64,000 bases of DNA from Actinomycetes bacterium (lineage in GTDB: Bacteria > Actinomycetota > Acidimicrobiia > Acidimicrobiales > RAAP-2), in the NCBI GenBank assembly GCA_021801235.1, contig JAJYYG010000115.1, positions 1 to 64,000 on the forward strand, in the 5' to 3' direction. The position numbers and the translations under genes are program-made. The notes under the pieces are model-generated. The model searched no databases and was not told where the DNA came from. It saw nothing but the letters and a program-made list of their open reading frames with translations. How positions within the stretch are numbered: position 1 is the stretch's first letter; every line of letters starts with the position of its first letter. Positions 7,799 through 15,830 of this stretch are shown piece by piece.

Positions 7799-8526
7799 CA
7801 CGCCTCGCCCTCGATCGCGGCGGATGCGGCGGTACCGGAGGAACCGGGCGGATCGTCAGGCGCCCCCGGCTCGTCCAGGGCGAAGGGCGGCACCACCCCC
7901 CGCCGTCGCACCAGGAGCACGTGCACCCCGACGATCACACCGACCGCCAGCGGGAGCAGCACGATGTGCCACATGAGCATCTGACCGAAGTTGAGCACGT
8001 TGAAGACGGCGCCGGCACCGGTCGAGTTGATGCCGTCCTTCGCCTGGGTGCCGATCCACTGGGAGTCGAAGTTCTGCTGGGAGAGATAGCCGGTGAAGGC
8101 CGTCCCGACCGAAGCCAGGAAGGCGAACGCGCCGAACACCCAGGTGAGCCGGCGCTTGCCTCGCCATGCCGCCATGAAGAAGCTGCCCCACAGGTGGACG
8201 ACCATGAAGGCGAAGAAGCTCTCGACGCTCCACAGATGGAGGGAGTTCACGAAGTGGCCGACCGGGGACACGTGCCACCACGTCGGCCCCATGATGGCGA
8301 GCACCATGCCGGTGACGATGACCACCGCCAGGGCGGCCAACGTCAGGACGCCGAACACGTAGATCCACGAGGCGACGTAGGCGGGTTGGCGGTCGGGCAT
8401 CAGCCGTTGGGGCGGGAGCGCGTCGATGGCCGCGTTGCGCAGCTTGGCCGTCCACTGCTCCGCGTCCTCCTCCAGGATCCCGGGGAGGTTCCTCGTCGGG
8501 GACTCGCGTTCCGAGTCGACGGTCAT
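7798..8526 (-). CDS. cytochrome b/b6-like diheme membrane subunit
   Basis: The 242-residue protein has four hydrophobic helices. Two His pairs fit diheme ligation: His residues 14 apart in LHLWSVESFFAFMVVHLWG, and 15 apart in WHIVLLPLAVGVIVGVHVL. The extra residue in the second pair is typical of b6 rather than bc1 cytochrome b. FTGYLSQQ follows the second helix, as in the family. No Rieske or cytochrome c/f gene is nearby. It would move electrons between quinol and an unknown partner. The ATG at 8526 overlaps the preceding stop. Confidence 0.8.
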   Translation of the reverse strand: MTVDSERESPTRNLPGILEEDAEQWTAKLRNAAIDALPPQRLMPDRQPAYVASWIYVFGVLTLAALAVVIVTGMVLAIMGPTWWHVSPVGHFVNSLHLWSVESFFAFMVVHLWGSFFMAAWRGKRRLTWVFGAFAFLASVGTAFTGYLSQQNFDSQWIGTQAKDGINSTGAGAVFNVLNFGQMLMWHIVLLPLAVGVIVGVHVLLVRRRGVVPPFALDEPGAPDDPPGSSGTAASAAIEGEA

Positions 8527-8711
8527 CGATCTCCTCCTTCACGCCGGTAGGGGATGAGGATCGCCGCCACGAAGAGGACGATCATGATCCCGATCACCAC
8601 CAGGTTCGCCACCGACAGCTGGATGAACCCCCAGTGCACATAGTGGCCGGGTCTGTTCAGGTCGAACAGAGCCCCGAGAACGAACTGCGATACTGCTGCG
8701 ATCACCGACAC
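8523..8711 (-). CDS. 62-residue single-helix membrane protein of the cytochrome b operon
   Basis: The product has an amphipathic N-terminus, HYVHWGFIQLS, one strong transmembrane helix (NLVVIGIMIVLFVAAILIPYRR) and a basic cytoplasmic end. The GTG at 8711 is preceded by GGAGGAGGTG, an excellent ribosome binding site, and the stop overlaps the cytochrome b start. It is the promoter-proximal gene of the operon and probably a small structural subunit of the complex. Confidence 0.65.
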   Translation of the reverse strand: MSVIAAVSQFVLGALFDLNRPGHYVHWGFIQLSVANLVVIGIMIVLFVAAILIPYRREGGDR

Positions 8712-8738
8712 GGCGCACCTCCTCCGGGAACGGTAACG

Positions 8739-8773
8739 GTAGCCGACAGTCCCCAACTAGAGCCGAAAGTCCC
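8739..8773. promoter_or_regulatory. two DevR-box-like repeats upstream of the cytochrome b operon
   Basis: AGCCGACAGTCCC (8741-8753) and AGCCGAAAGTCCC (8761-8773) are direct repeats exactly 20 bp apart, 30-62 bp upstream of the GTG at 8711. The 15-mer at 8759-8773 differs at one position from the published mycobacterial DevR consensus AGGGNCNNAAGTCCC; the other copy is weaker. Two turns of spacing would put both sites on one face of the helix. The plus-strand flavoprotein gene lies on the other side. Confidence 0.5.
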
Positions 8774-8920
8774 GGGTTCCGGACCGGAGGGCCCGCACGG
8801 TCCCGGCGGCTCCGCGAGTGCACCCGCGCCGGTGTCCGAGCCCACCTGCGGCCGCTACTGTGCCTGTAGGGCCGGGCGGGGATCCCGTGGCCCCGTCGGA
8901 CGACGAGCTGGGAGGCAGAC

Positions 8921-9019
8921 ATGAAAGACCGGATCACGGGACACCGATCCCGACGAGCGGGCCGTGGACGACGGGGTGTGGAGGTTCACCACGGGCGTTC
9001 TCCGGTGGACCGGGCGTGA
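8921..9019 (+). CDS. possible 32-residue Arg-rich leader peptide
   Basis: An ATG at 8921 has a strong ribosome binding site (GGGAGG five bases upstream), and its TGA at 9017-9019 overlaps the GTG start of the flavoprotein gene. The latter has no good site of its own, so coupling is plausible. The peptide is basic (MKDRITGHRSRRAGRGRR). Its third-position GC is low for this sequence, which argues against a conserved protein. Confidence 0.25.
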   Translation: MKDRITGHRSRRAGRGRRGVEVHHGRSPVDRA

Positions 9020-9450
9020 GCGACGGCGTCGCTGGTCACGGACCCAGGCTGCTCGACCAACGCCAGTCCATGGCGTTGCTGCGCGCCCACCGCTTCGGTC
9101 GGATGGCCGTGGCGGTCGACGAGGAGCCGACGATCTTCCCGGTGAACTACCGCACCGACGGGGACACGATCGTCATCCGGACCGCGCCCGGGTTCAAGCT
9201 CGAGGAGGCGCCGTTGCGGACCGTCGCCTTCGAGATCGACGACGCCGACCCCACCCCGGACCGCTCGTGGGGCTGGAGCGTGCTCGTCCGGGGGCCGTGC
9301 GTCGACATCACCACGTCGCTCGACACCCTCTCGGAGCACCTCCGCGACCTCACCGTCCAGCCGTGGGTGCCCGGCGCCCGGGAACACTGGCTCAGCATCA
9401 CGATCCGTCATCTGAGCGGACGGGCGTTCGGACCGGTCCCGACCGGCTGA
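9016..9450 (+). CDS. pyridoxamine 5'-phosphate oxidase-fold flavoprotein
   Basis: The 144-residue protein carries the split-barrel flavin-binding pattern HRFGRMAVAVDEEPTIFPVNY and TIVIRTAPGFKLEEA, then VAFEIDDADP and SGRAF near the end. The family binds FMN, F420 or heme and often appears in hypoxia regulons next to DevR genes. The GTG at 9016 is supported by domain length and the GTGA overlap with a short upstream frame. Cofactor and substrate are unknown. Confidence 0.75.
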   Translation: MSDGVAGHGPRLLDQRQSMALLRAHRFGRMAVAVDEEPTIFPVNYRTDGDTIVIRTAPGFKLEEAPLRTVAFEIDDADPTPDRSWGWSVLVRGPCVDITTSLDTLSEHLRDLTVQPWVPGAREHWLSITIRHLSGRAFGPVPTG

Positions 9451-9480
9451 GCCCTTCCTTTCCGGAGGCGAAGGATTCGA

Positions 9481-9735
9481 TCAGCGGGCGGGCCCGTCCC
9501 GTTCGTTCGCGCCCAACGCGACCAGCGCCCCGTAGAGCCCGAGCATCGCCTCGTCGTAGTTGAACCAGGCGGCACCGTCCCCCGGCTCCGGCGCACAGCG
9601 GGCGAGGCCCTCCACCACCTGGCGCAGGCTCTCGACCAGCGCCCGGAGATCCCTGCACCCGACGTCCCTCTCGGGAGGGCCCGGCGCCGCTCCGTACGCC
9701 GTCTGCTTCGGATCCGGCTCCACCCGCTCCCCCAT
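9481..9735 (-). CDS. small hypothetical protein (84 residues)
   Basis: The helical product (RALVESLRQVVEGLARC, NYDEAMLGLYGALVALGANE) has no recognised domain. ATG 9735 is preceded by GGGAG. It converges on the flavoprotein gene with a 30-bp gap. A DevR-box-like sequence and an inverted repeat lie upstream, so it may belong to the same regulon. Confidence 0.5.
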   Translation of the reverse strand: MGERVEPDPKQTAYGAAPGPPERDVGCRDLRALVESLRQVVEGLARCAPEPGDGAAWFNYDEAMLGLYGALVALGANERDGPAR

Positions 9736-9802
9736 TCGACGCTCCCGCTCCTCCCGCACCGACGACCACGGCGCCGACAGCCGTCGGCGACGGCACGGGC
9801 CT

Positions 9803-9820
9803 GTTCCCACGGTAGGGAAC
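9803..9820. promoter_or_regulatory. 18-bp inverted repeat upstream of the gene at 9735
   Basis: GTTCCC-acggta-GGGAAC is a perfect 6-6-6 inverted repeat about 70 bp upstream of the ATG at 9735. It could be an operator for that gene. No known regulator is assigned. Confidence 0.3.
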
Positions 9821-9836
9821 GGTGGTCGGGCTGCAC

Positions 9837-9851
9837 AGGGTCGAAAGACCA
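9837..9851. promoter_or_regulatory. DevR-box-like site upstream of the gene at 9735
   Basis: AGGGTCGAAAGACCA matches the DevR consensus AGGGNCNNAAGTCCC at all but two defined positions and shares the CGAAAG core of the boxes at 8759 and 14481. It lies about 100 bp upstream of the ATG at 9735. Confidence 0.35.
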
Positions 9852-9921
9852 TGGTCGGGTTCCATCCCGGCGTGGGTGCCCGTCGGCGGGTCACATCCGA
9901 CGGATCCGCCGCCGGGGCATC

Positions 9922-10581
9922 TCACGAGCGCCGGATCCGTCGCCCGGTGATCTGGTCGGCGGCGATCCGCACATACGCGTCCCGGTCGCCGCCAGCCCAC
10001 GGAGTGACGTCGAGCGCGTCCACCCGCGCCCGGGTGGCCGCGTCCTCCACCAACGTCGCCGGGCCGCTGACCAGGACGCTCCACCCCTCAGCCAGGGCCT
10101 CGTCGATGTGGTCGACCTCGAAGGAGGCAATGGAGGATCCGGCGGGGGCCTCGTGTATGGCTCGCACCAACGAGGACGTCCGCGAGGTCCGAACCACCAC
10201 CTGGCCGTCCAGCATCCGGTAGTTGACCGGGTAGGCGGCCAGCCGGCCGCTCGCAGGGAAGACCACCCGTCCGATCCCTCCGGGGCCGATCAGGGACCGG
10301 CAGGACGCCTCGTCCAGGTCGTCCAGGACCGGAGGAGCGGACGGGGATGTCTGTCCGCTCGGCAACTGGGTCCCCCCGCCGGTGAGCTCCTCCACCGACG
10401 TCCCCAGCGCGGCTGCCAACCTCCAGAGCGCGGCCCGGGACAGCTGCGGCGAGGGGTTGTGTTCAAGCGCGCGCACGTAGGAGGGCGCCATGCCGGCGAG
10501 CCCGGCCAGGTCCGCGTCGCTCAGGCCCAGCTCCGTGCGGCGCTCCGCCACCCGCCTCCCCAGATCGCCGACCTCACTCAT
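9922..10581 (-). CDS. XRE helix-turn-helix fused to a PNPOx-fold flavin domain
   Basis: The 219-residue protein has an XRE-type helix-turn-helix at about 8-65 (LGLSDADLAGLAGMAPSYVRALEHN). A split-barrel domain follows at about 90-215 (GRVVFPASGRLAAYPVNYRMLDGQVVVRTS), with ITGRRIRR at the end. It is probably a transcription factor that binds a flavin-like cofactor and so reads redox state. ATG 10581 has GGGAAGGGAG upstream. Its placement next to the DevR-like system and another PNPOx gene fits a redox-stress role. Confidence 0.75.
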   Translation of the reverse strand: MSEVGDLGRRVAERRTELGLSDADLAGLAGMAPSYVRALEHNPSPQLSRAALWRLAAALGTSVEELTGGGTQLPSGQTSPSAPPVLDDLDEASCRSLIGPGGIGRVVFPASGRLAAYPVNYRMLDGQVVVRTSRTSSLVRAIHEAPAGSSIASFEVDHIDEALAEGWSVLVSGPATLVEDAATRARVDALDVTPWAGGDRDAYVRIAADQITGRRIRRS

Positions 10582-10659
10582 CACGACTCCCTTCCCAGGG
10601 CGGCGACCCGGGTGGACCGGGGCCCGGCCCCGCCGCCCTGTCCCCGGTCCGATGTCCGG

Positions 10660-13600
10660 TCACTCCCCCAGCGGGAACTCCATCGCCGCCCCCGGGAGGA
10701 GGACCTGTGGTTCGCCCGCCACCATGAGGGTAACCGGGGGGTTGGCCCCGCGCTCCGCGGCGACCCGGAAGCGATGGTGGTCGATGTCGACTCCGAGCCG
10801 GATCCCCCGGAAGACGACCCCGAACCGGAGGGCGGTGAGCTCCTCGGGCAGGAGCGGATGGAACCAGAGTGCGTCGTCCCGGATCTCCAGGCCGGCGTAG
10901 CACCGCTGGAGCAGGTCCACGGTGCCGGCCATGGCACCCAGGTGGATGCCCTCGCGCGTGGTGCCGTCGAGGCCCCCCGCCACGTCGGCGCCGAGCGCCT
11001 GGCGGAAGTGGTCCCACGACGCGCGCCGGTCACCCCGGGCGAGCACCCATGCATGGACCACCGCGGAGAGCGACGATCCGCCGGTGGCACGCCCGGTGTA
11101 GTAGGCGACCGTCCTGCGGATCGTGCCGGGGTCGAGCCCGAACCCCATCCGAGCCAGCACGGACCGCAACTCCTCGGCGGACAGCAGGTAGAGCAGCATC
11201 AGCGCGTCCGCCTGCTTGGTGACCTGGTAGCGGCGGACGGCGTCCCCCTCCGCTTCGAGGATCAGGTCGAGCCTCCCGATCTGACCGTACCGGCGACGGT
11301 ACGCCGCCAGATCCAGCGGCTCCAGCCGCTCGTACCCCGCGAACTGGGAGAGGACGCCGTCGTGGAAGGGGACGTTGAGGAGGCGGACCAGCTCCTCCCA
11401 GCGCGCCACCTCTGCGGGGTCGAGACCCAGCCGGTCCGCCAGCATCCCCGCCTCCCGACCGGGCAGCCGGTCGAGGAGGTCGGTCGCCCGGTCCAGCAAC
11501 CATGCGGTCATCACGTTGGTGTAGGCGTTGTCGGTCACACCGGGCTCGGTGGACCACGGATAGCCGTCGTGGAATTCGTCCGGCCCCACCACTCCGGGGA
11601 TCCGGTAGCGACCCAGGTCGGGGTCCCACACCGTCAGATCGGCGAAGTACCGGGCGATCTCGATCAGGAGCGCCGCACCGCGCTCGATGATGAATTCGAC
11701 ATCGCCGGTGGCCTGCCAGTACTGCCAGACGTCGTAGGCGATGGACAGGCCGACGTGGCGCTGGAAGCGGGAACGGTCGGGCATCCAACGCCCGGAGCGG
11801 GGGTTGAACAGCTGGGTCGGGGTCTCGTCCCGTCCGTCGCTGCCGCTCTGCCAGGGGAACTGGGCGCCGCGCCGTCCGCCCGCCCCGGCGGCGCGCCTGG
11901 CGGCCGGCAGGCGGCGGATCCGGTAGTCCAGCAGTGCCCGGGACACGGTAGGGAATCGCAGGTTGAGCACCGGGAAGGTGAACATGGTGTCCCAGAACAC
12001 GTGGCCCCGATAGCCCTCCCCGTGGAGACCCCGGGCACCGAGTCCCGCGTCCAGATCGGCGACGTGGGGGGACGCCACCGCCAGGACGTGGAAGAGATGC
12101 AGGTCGAGCTCGCGTCTCACCTCCCCGGCATCGCCGGTCCGAACCTGTGGTTCGAGCCGCGCCTGGCGCCAGAGCATGCCCCACGCCGCGCGGTGACGGT
12201 CGACCAGGGCTGCGAAGTCGGGAGCCTCGGCGACCGCCTCTCCGGCGGCGAGGCCCGGCTCCGAGATGGCCCGGTCCCGCGAGGTGTAGACAGCCACCAC
12301 CTTCTCGAGGGTGGCGCGGCGGCCCTCGCCCAGATCCAGTCCAGCCCAGACCGCGGGCTGACCCCGTGGCCCGCCGACCGTCCACCGGGTGGCGGGGGAC
12401 GGTCCGGACAGCCGACAGCGGGCGGCCAGGGCGACCTCGATCCGGGACTGGAGCGTCCTCACCCGCAGACCGAGGTGTCCGTCGGGATCCCCGCGTGCGT
12501 CGAGGAGCTGGAGGTGGTGATGGGCGAGCAGGCGGTCCTCGACCGTCTCGTCGTCCTCCACGTCGGCGTCGAGGCCGGCGCGCACCTCGATCCGGCCCGA
12601 CCAGTTCAACGCCACGAAGTGGATCTCCTGGGCGACGAGATGCGGCTGGTCCATCGAGACGATCCGCCGTTCGACCACGGCGGTGCGACGGCCGGAGAGA
12701 TCGACCACGGTCGCCCTCCGGACCAGGACGCCGCAGCGCAGGTCGAGCCGGACGTGGTGGGACGAGGGCTCGACTCCCCCGCCCAACCAGGGACCGGCCT
12801 CGATCCGGAACGTGACCGGGAGCCAGTTCGGCGCGTTGACCAGGCTCTCGGTCTCCAGCGTCCGCTCGCCCACCCGGGTCGCCAGGCGGTCGTAGGTGCC
12901 GGCCAGGTATGTCCCCGGGTAGGACTTCCCGTCGTCTCGCGCCCAGGGGCGGCTGCCCCTGGTCCCGAGGTAGCCGTTGGCCAGGGTGCAGAGCGACTCG
13001 ACGGTCCCCTCCTGCTCGGGAGCGGGATCGTCGTAGACGATCTGTCTGTCGGCGGGGCGACCCGCAAGGAGGACCTCTCCCAGGTCTCCCACCACCGGGA
13101 GTACCCCGTCGGCATCCGGGTGGTGCCGGCTCTGGCGGTCCACCACCACGACGGCGGCGAACGCAGCGCGGAGACCGTCGGAGCCCGCCGCCCGAGCCTC
13201 GGGGACCGCCACCGCCCGACGGGGCTCCACCCCGAGCCGGACGGCCGCCTCCACGTACAGCGACGGCGCTCCTCCTTCGTCGGGGTCCCCGGTGAGGCCG
13301 GCCCTGCCGTCGACCAGCAGGTCCACCCACGGGCCCAGACCGCTCAGGTCCAGAACGTCACCCGCCTCCGGGTCGGGCGACACCACCGCCACCTCGAGAC
13401 CGGAGGAGCGCAGGTTCCCGAGGAAGGCGGCGGACGACGGGAACGGCCGCGGGGGGTCCTCTCCGAGGAGGATCCGGAACCTGCGCCTCTGGCCCTCGAT
13501 CAGGCTCCGGACCAGCGACTCCCCGTCTCCGTTCGTGTGACCGTCGGGGGACCCGAGCCCGTGACGGCCGAGCACGCTCCGGACGCCGTCGGCGACCGAC

Positions 13601-13827
13601 GCCGCTCCGGCCAGACAGTCGAGATCTTCCCGGGAGAGGCTCGGCCCGTGTGCCGGCCCGGCCGCGGCTTCGTGGCGGGAGGAGCCGAGCACCCCCTCGA
13701 AGGCGCCGGTCCACGCCCGCTCGCGCTGGCGTCCGGTGTCCACCAGCACCTGTTCGAGGGAGAAGATCCACGCCTCGGCCCGATCGAGCGGGACCGTCTC
13801 ACCGTGCTCCCCCCGTGCCGGGGTCAC
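10660..13827 (-). CDS. GH65 glycoside phosphorylase fused to a degenerate HAD domain
   Basis: The protein has about 1055 residues if the GTG at 13827 is the start; the frame is open further upstream. The N-terminal 250 residues have a beta-phosphoglucomutase-like HAD shape but lack its catalytic acids (IFSLEQVLVDT in place of IFDxDGVxxDT). The rest is GH65: RGHVFWDT, the general acid Glu751 in GPDEFHDGYPW, TDNAYTN, TKQADAL and TTREGIHLGAMAG. GH65 enzymes phosphorolyse alpha-glucosides such as trehalose, maltose or kojibiose to beta-glucose 1-phosphate. The true substrate is open. Confidence 0.8.
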   Translation of the reverse strand: MTPARGEHGETVPLDRAEAWIFSLEQVLVDTGRQRERAWTGAFEGVLGSSRHEAAAGPAHGPSLSREDLDCLAGAASVADGVRSVLGRHGLGSPDGHTNGDGESLVRSLIEGQRRRFRILLGEDPPRPFPSSAAFLGNLRSSGLEVAVVSPDPEAGDVLDLSGLGPWVDLLVDGRAGLTGDPDEGGAPSLYVEAAVRLGVEPRRAVAVPEARAAGSDGLRAAFAAVVVVDRQSRHHPDADGVLPVVGDLGEVLLAGRPADRQIVYDDPAPEQEGTVESLCTLANGYLGTRGSRPWARDDGKSYPGTYLAGTYDRLATRVGERTLETESLVNAPNWLPVTFRIEAGPWLGGGVEPSSHHVRLDLRCGVLVRRATVVDLSGRRTAVVERRIVSMDQPHLVAQEIHFVALNWSGRIEVRAGLDADVEDDETVEDRLLAHHHLQLLDARGDPDGHLGLRVRTLQSRIEVALAARCRLSGPSPATRWTVGGPRGQPAVWAGLDLGEGRRATLEKVVAVYTSRDRAISEPGLAAGEAVAEAPDFAALVDRHRAAWGMLWRQARLEPQVRTGDAGEVRRELDLHLFHVLAVASPHVADLDAGLGARGLHGEGYRGHVFWDTMFTFPVLNLRFPTVSRALLDYRIRRLPAARRAAGAGGRRGAQFPWQSGSDGRDETPTQLFNPRSGRWMPDRSRFQRHVGLSIAYDVWQYWQATGDVEFIIERGAALLIEIARYFADLTVWDPDLGRYRIPGVVGPDEFHDGYPWSTEPGVTDNAYTNVMTAWLLDRATDLLDRLPGREAGMLADRLGLDPAEVARWEELVRLLNVPFHDGVLSQFAGYERLEPLDLAAYRRRYGQIGRLDLILEAEGDAVRRYQVTKQADALMLLYLLSAEELRSVLARMGFGLDPGTIRRTVAYYTGRATGGSSLSAVVHAWVLARGDRRASWDHFRQALGADVAGGLDGTTREGIHLGAMAGTVDLLQRCYAGLEIRDDALWFHPLLPEELTALRFGVVFRGIRLGVDIDHHRFRVAAERGANPPVTLMVAGEPQVLLPGAAMEFPLGE

Positions 13828-13927
13828 GGTTCCGGATCGACCGCCGGGGGTGAACCACCGCTCCGGCGGGGGGCGGGCCCGGCGGCCCCCAGGCTCTGGC
13901 ACTGGCACTGGGGCGGGGGCGGGGGCA

Positions 13928-14401
13928 TCACCGGACGGCGGGGGGAGGTTCCCCCTCCAGGGCGCAGCAGACGCCGGCGAGATAGGCGCGGATGGTCGAC
14001 TCCGCCACCCGGTGCAGCACCCGGTCGGCGCCGCGCCCGACGGCGCCACCCGGGGGCTGGTAGCGGGCCTGGAGCACCACCTGGGTGCCGACGTCCCCGA
14101 ACGGGGACACCTCGAGGTCCGCGTCCATCCTCGGGAACAGCGACGACCCCCCGACGGCCTCCCACGAGAAGGCGAGCAGCATCCCCGCATCGTCCCGACG
14201 GAGGTCGCCGACGCCCAGCTCGACGGTCTTGGCCACGAAGGCCGGCCAACCGGTCGGTCCCACCCTCCCCCGCAGGTACTCCCCCTGTCGCCGGGCCGCG
14301 TCCAGCCCCCGGGAGAGGACCTCCGCCGGGTCGGTCTCCAACCGTGCGGCGAGGTCCTCGTACGGGCGCTCGACGAGACGGAAGTCGTGGAGGAAGGGCA
14401 T
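13928..14401 (-). CDS. SRPBCC (polyketide cyclase/START-like) protein
   Basis: The 157-residue product fits a helix-grip fold: MPFLHDFRLVERPYEDLAARL at the start, LFPRMDADLEVSPFGDVGTQVVLQARY in the middle and a C-terminal helix (HRVAESTIRAYLAGVCCALEG). Such proteins bind hydrophobic ligands, but no ligand can be named. ATG 14401 is the best start. It sits about 100 bp upstream of the GH65 gene on the same strand and may share its promoter, where a DevR-box-like site is found. Confidence 0.65.
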   Translation of the reverse strand: MPFLHDFRLVERPYEDLAARLETDPAEVLSRGLDAARRQGEYLRGRVGPTGWPAFVAKTVELGVGDLRRDDAGMLLAFSWEAVGGSSLFPRMDADLEVSPFGDVGTQVVLQARYQPPGGAVGRGADRVLHRVAESTIRAYLAGVCCALEGEPPPAVR

Positions 14402-14480
14402 CAGCCCGCCACCGTATGCGAGGGAAGCGCCGTCGGTCCGTTCACGCGACCCACTGTTCCGATCCGGCTCCGCCGGCACC

Positions 14481-14495
14481 AGGGCCGAAAGCCCC
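14481..14495. promoter_or_regulatory. DevR-box-like site upstream of the SRPBCC-GH65 unit
   Basis: AGGGCCGAAAGCCCC differs at one defined position from the DevR consensus AGGGNCNNAAGTCCC. It lies about 80-95 bp upstream of the ATG at 14401. On the minus strand it reads GGGGCTTTCGGCCCT. Confidence 0.45.
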
Positions 14496-14547
14496 ATCCC
14501 GTAGCCGGGACACGGTCGCCGGACCGGCGGCGATCAGGACCCGACCG

Positions 14548-15630
14548 CTACGCAGGCTCGCCACCACTTTCGAGCGCCCGGTCGCGTTGGCTGCCGGCCG
14601 CGGTCACGTCCTCCATCCCCGGGCCACCCGATGTCTCCTCCTCGGACGCCCGGAAGCGGTCCTGGGTGAGCGCGCCCAAGGTCGCGGTCACGGACGCCCG
14701 GAGGGCGGACAGGTCGTAGCCCCCTTCGAGGAACAGCACCAGCCGACCCCGACCCGGGACGAGCTCCGCAACCGTGCGGGCGATGGCTGCGAAGTCCCCG
14801 CTCGACCACGCGAGGTCCGCCAACGGATCCGCCCGGTGCGCGTCGAAGCCGGCGGACACCAGGACCCAGGTCGGTCCGAACTTCTCGGCGGCCGGGGCGA
14901 TGAGCTCCTCGATCGCCCGGCGGGCGACGTCCCCGGTGGCCCCGGGCGGCAGGGGGACGTTCAGGGTCCGGCCCATCGCCGCCGGGCCGCCCACCTCCCG
15001 CGCCGCCCCGCTCCAGGGGAAGAGCGGCCACTCGTGGACGGACGCGTACAAGACATCCGGATCGTTCCAGAAGACCGCCTGGGTGCCGTTCCCGTGGTGG
15101 ACGTCCCAGTCGACGATCAACACCCGTTCGCCCTGGGCCGCCAACGTGGCGGCGGCCACCGCCACGTTGTTCACCAGGCAGAACCCCATGGCGCGGTCGC
15201 GCAGCGCGTGGTGGCCCGGGGGACGGGCCACCACGAAGCCGATCCCGTTCCCGGCGCGCCGGAGCGAATCGATCACCGCCAGGCCTCCGCCCGCGGTCGC
15301 CCGGGCGATGTCCCACGTCGCCTCGGTGGCGTAGGTGTCGGCGTCGATCGCCCCGCCGCCGGCGGTGCAGAAGGTCGCCAACCCTTCGAGGTAGGCGCGG
15401 TCGTGCACCAGCTCCAAGGCCTGCGGTGGTGCCGGTCGCGCCTCGACCGTCACCAGGGCGTCGCCGAGGTTGAGGTCGCCGATTCCGGCGAGCACCGCGT
15501 CCACCCGGCTGGGGTCCTCCGGATGCCCGACCATCGCATGGCGTTCGCCGCCGGCGGGTACGGCCACGTGGAGCGGGGTCGCCGCACCGGTCGGCGCCAC
15601 CGCCCCCTGTGCACCCCGCGTCGTTCCCAT
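14548..15630 (-). CDS. AcuC-type histone deacetylase-superfamily enzyme
   Basis: The 360-residue protein has the arginase/deacetylase signatures RPPGHHA, GFCLVNNVAVAA, DWDVHHGNGTQ (metal Asp and His), SAGFDAHRADPLA and LEGGYDL. It would remove acetyl groups from lysines or small amines using zinc. In bacteria AcuC can act on acetylated acyl-CoA synthetases, but no acetyl-CoA synthetase gene is adjacent. ATG 15630 is preferred over a GTG six bases upstream. Confidence 0.85.
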   Translation of the reverse strand: MGTTRGAQGAVAPTGAATPLHVAVPAGGERHAMVGHPEDPSRVDAVLAGIGDLNLGDALVTVEARPAPPQALELVHDRAYLEGLATFCTAGGGAIDADTYATEATWDIARATAGGGLAVIDSLRRAGNGIGFVVARPPGHHALRDRAMGFCLVNNVAVAAATLAAQGERVLIVDWDVHHGNGTQAVFWNDPDVLYASVHEWPLFPWSGAAREVGGPAAMGRTLNVPLPPGATGDVARRAIEELIAPAAEKFGPTWVLVSAGFDAHRADPLADLAWSSGDFAAIARTVAELVPGRGRLVLFLEGGYDLSALRASVTATLGALTQDRFRASEEETSGGPGMEDVTAAGSQRDRALESGGEPA

Positions 15631-15714
15631 GGACACGAGGATGACACGCCGTGACCCTCTTGGTCAGGTCCCCCCGATGCCCGGTGGGGTTCGCCATCCC
15701 TGCTGGCGGCCGAA

Positions 15715-15729
15715 GGGTCCTTCGGCCCT
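15715..15729. promoter_or_regulatory. weak DevR-box-like site between divergent genes
   Basis: GGGTCCTTCGGCCCT on the plus strand differs at two defined positions from GGGACTTNNGNCCCT. It lies between the deacetylase gene (start 15630, minus) and the coiled-coil gene (start 15831, plus). Because it is nearly palindromic it could also be a hairpin. Confidence 0.25.
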
Positions 15730-15830
15730 GCCGGCACGCTGGGACTGGGCGCAAGCTGGCGGGGCGGGTCGCGCACGGGTCCGAAGGGACCGTCGGCGCG
15801 GATGCCGCGGGCGCCAGCGAGGAGAGGGTC

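Noticed and set aside
10108-15654. A very long plus-strand frame of 1848 codons across the GH65 region
   Set aside because: It is a shadow of the real minus-strand genes; its residues are low-complexity Gly/Arg/Pro and it has no domain.
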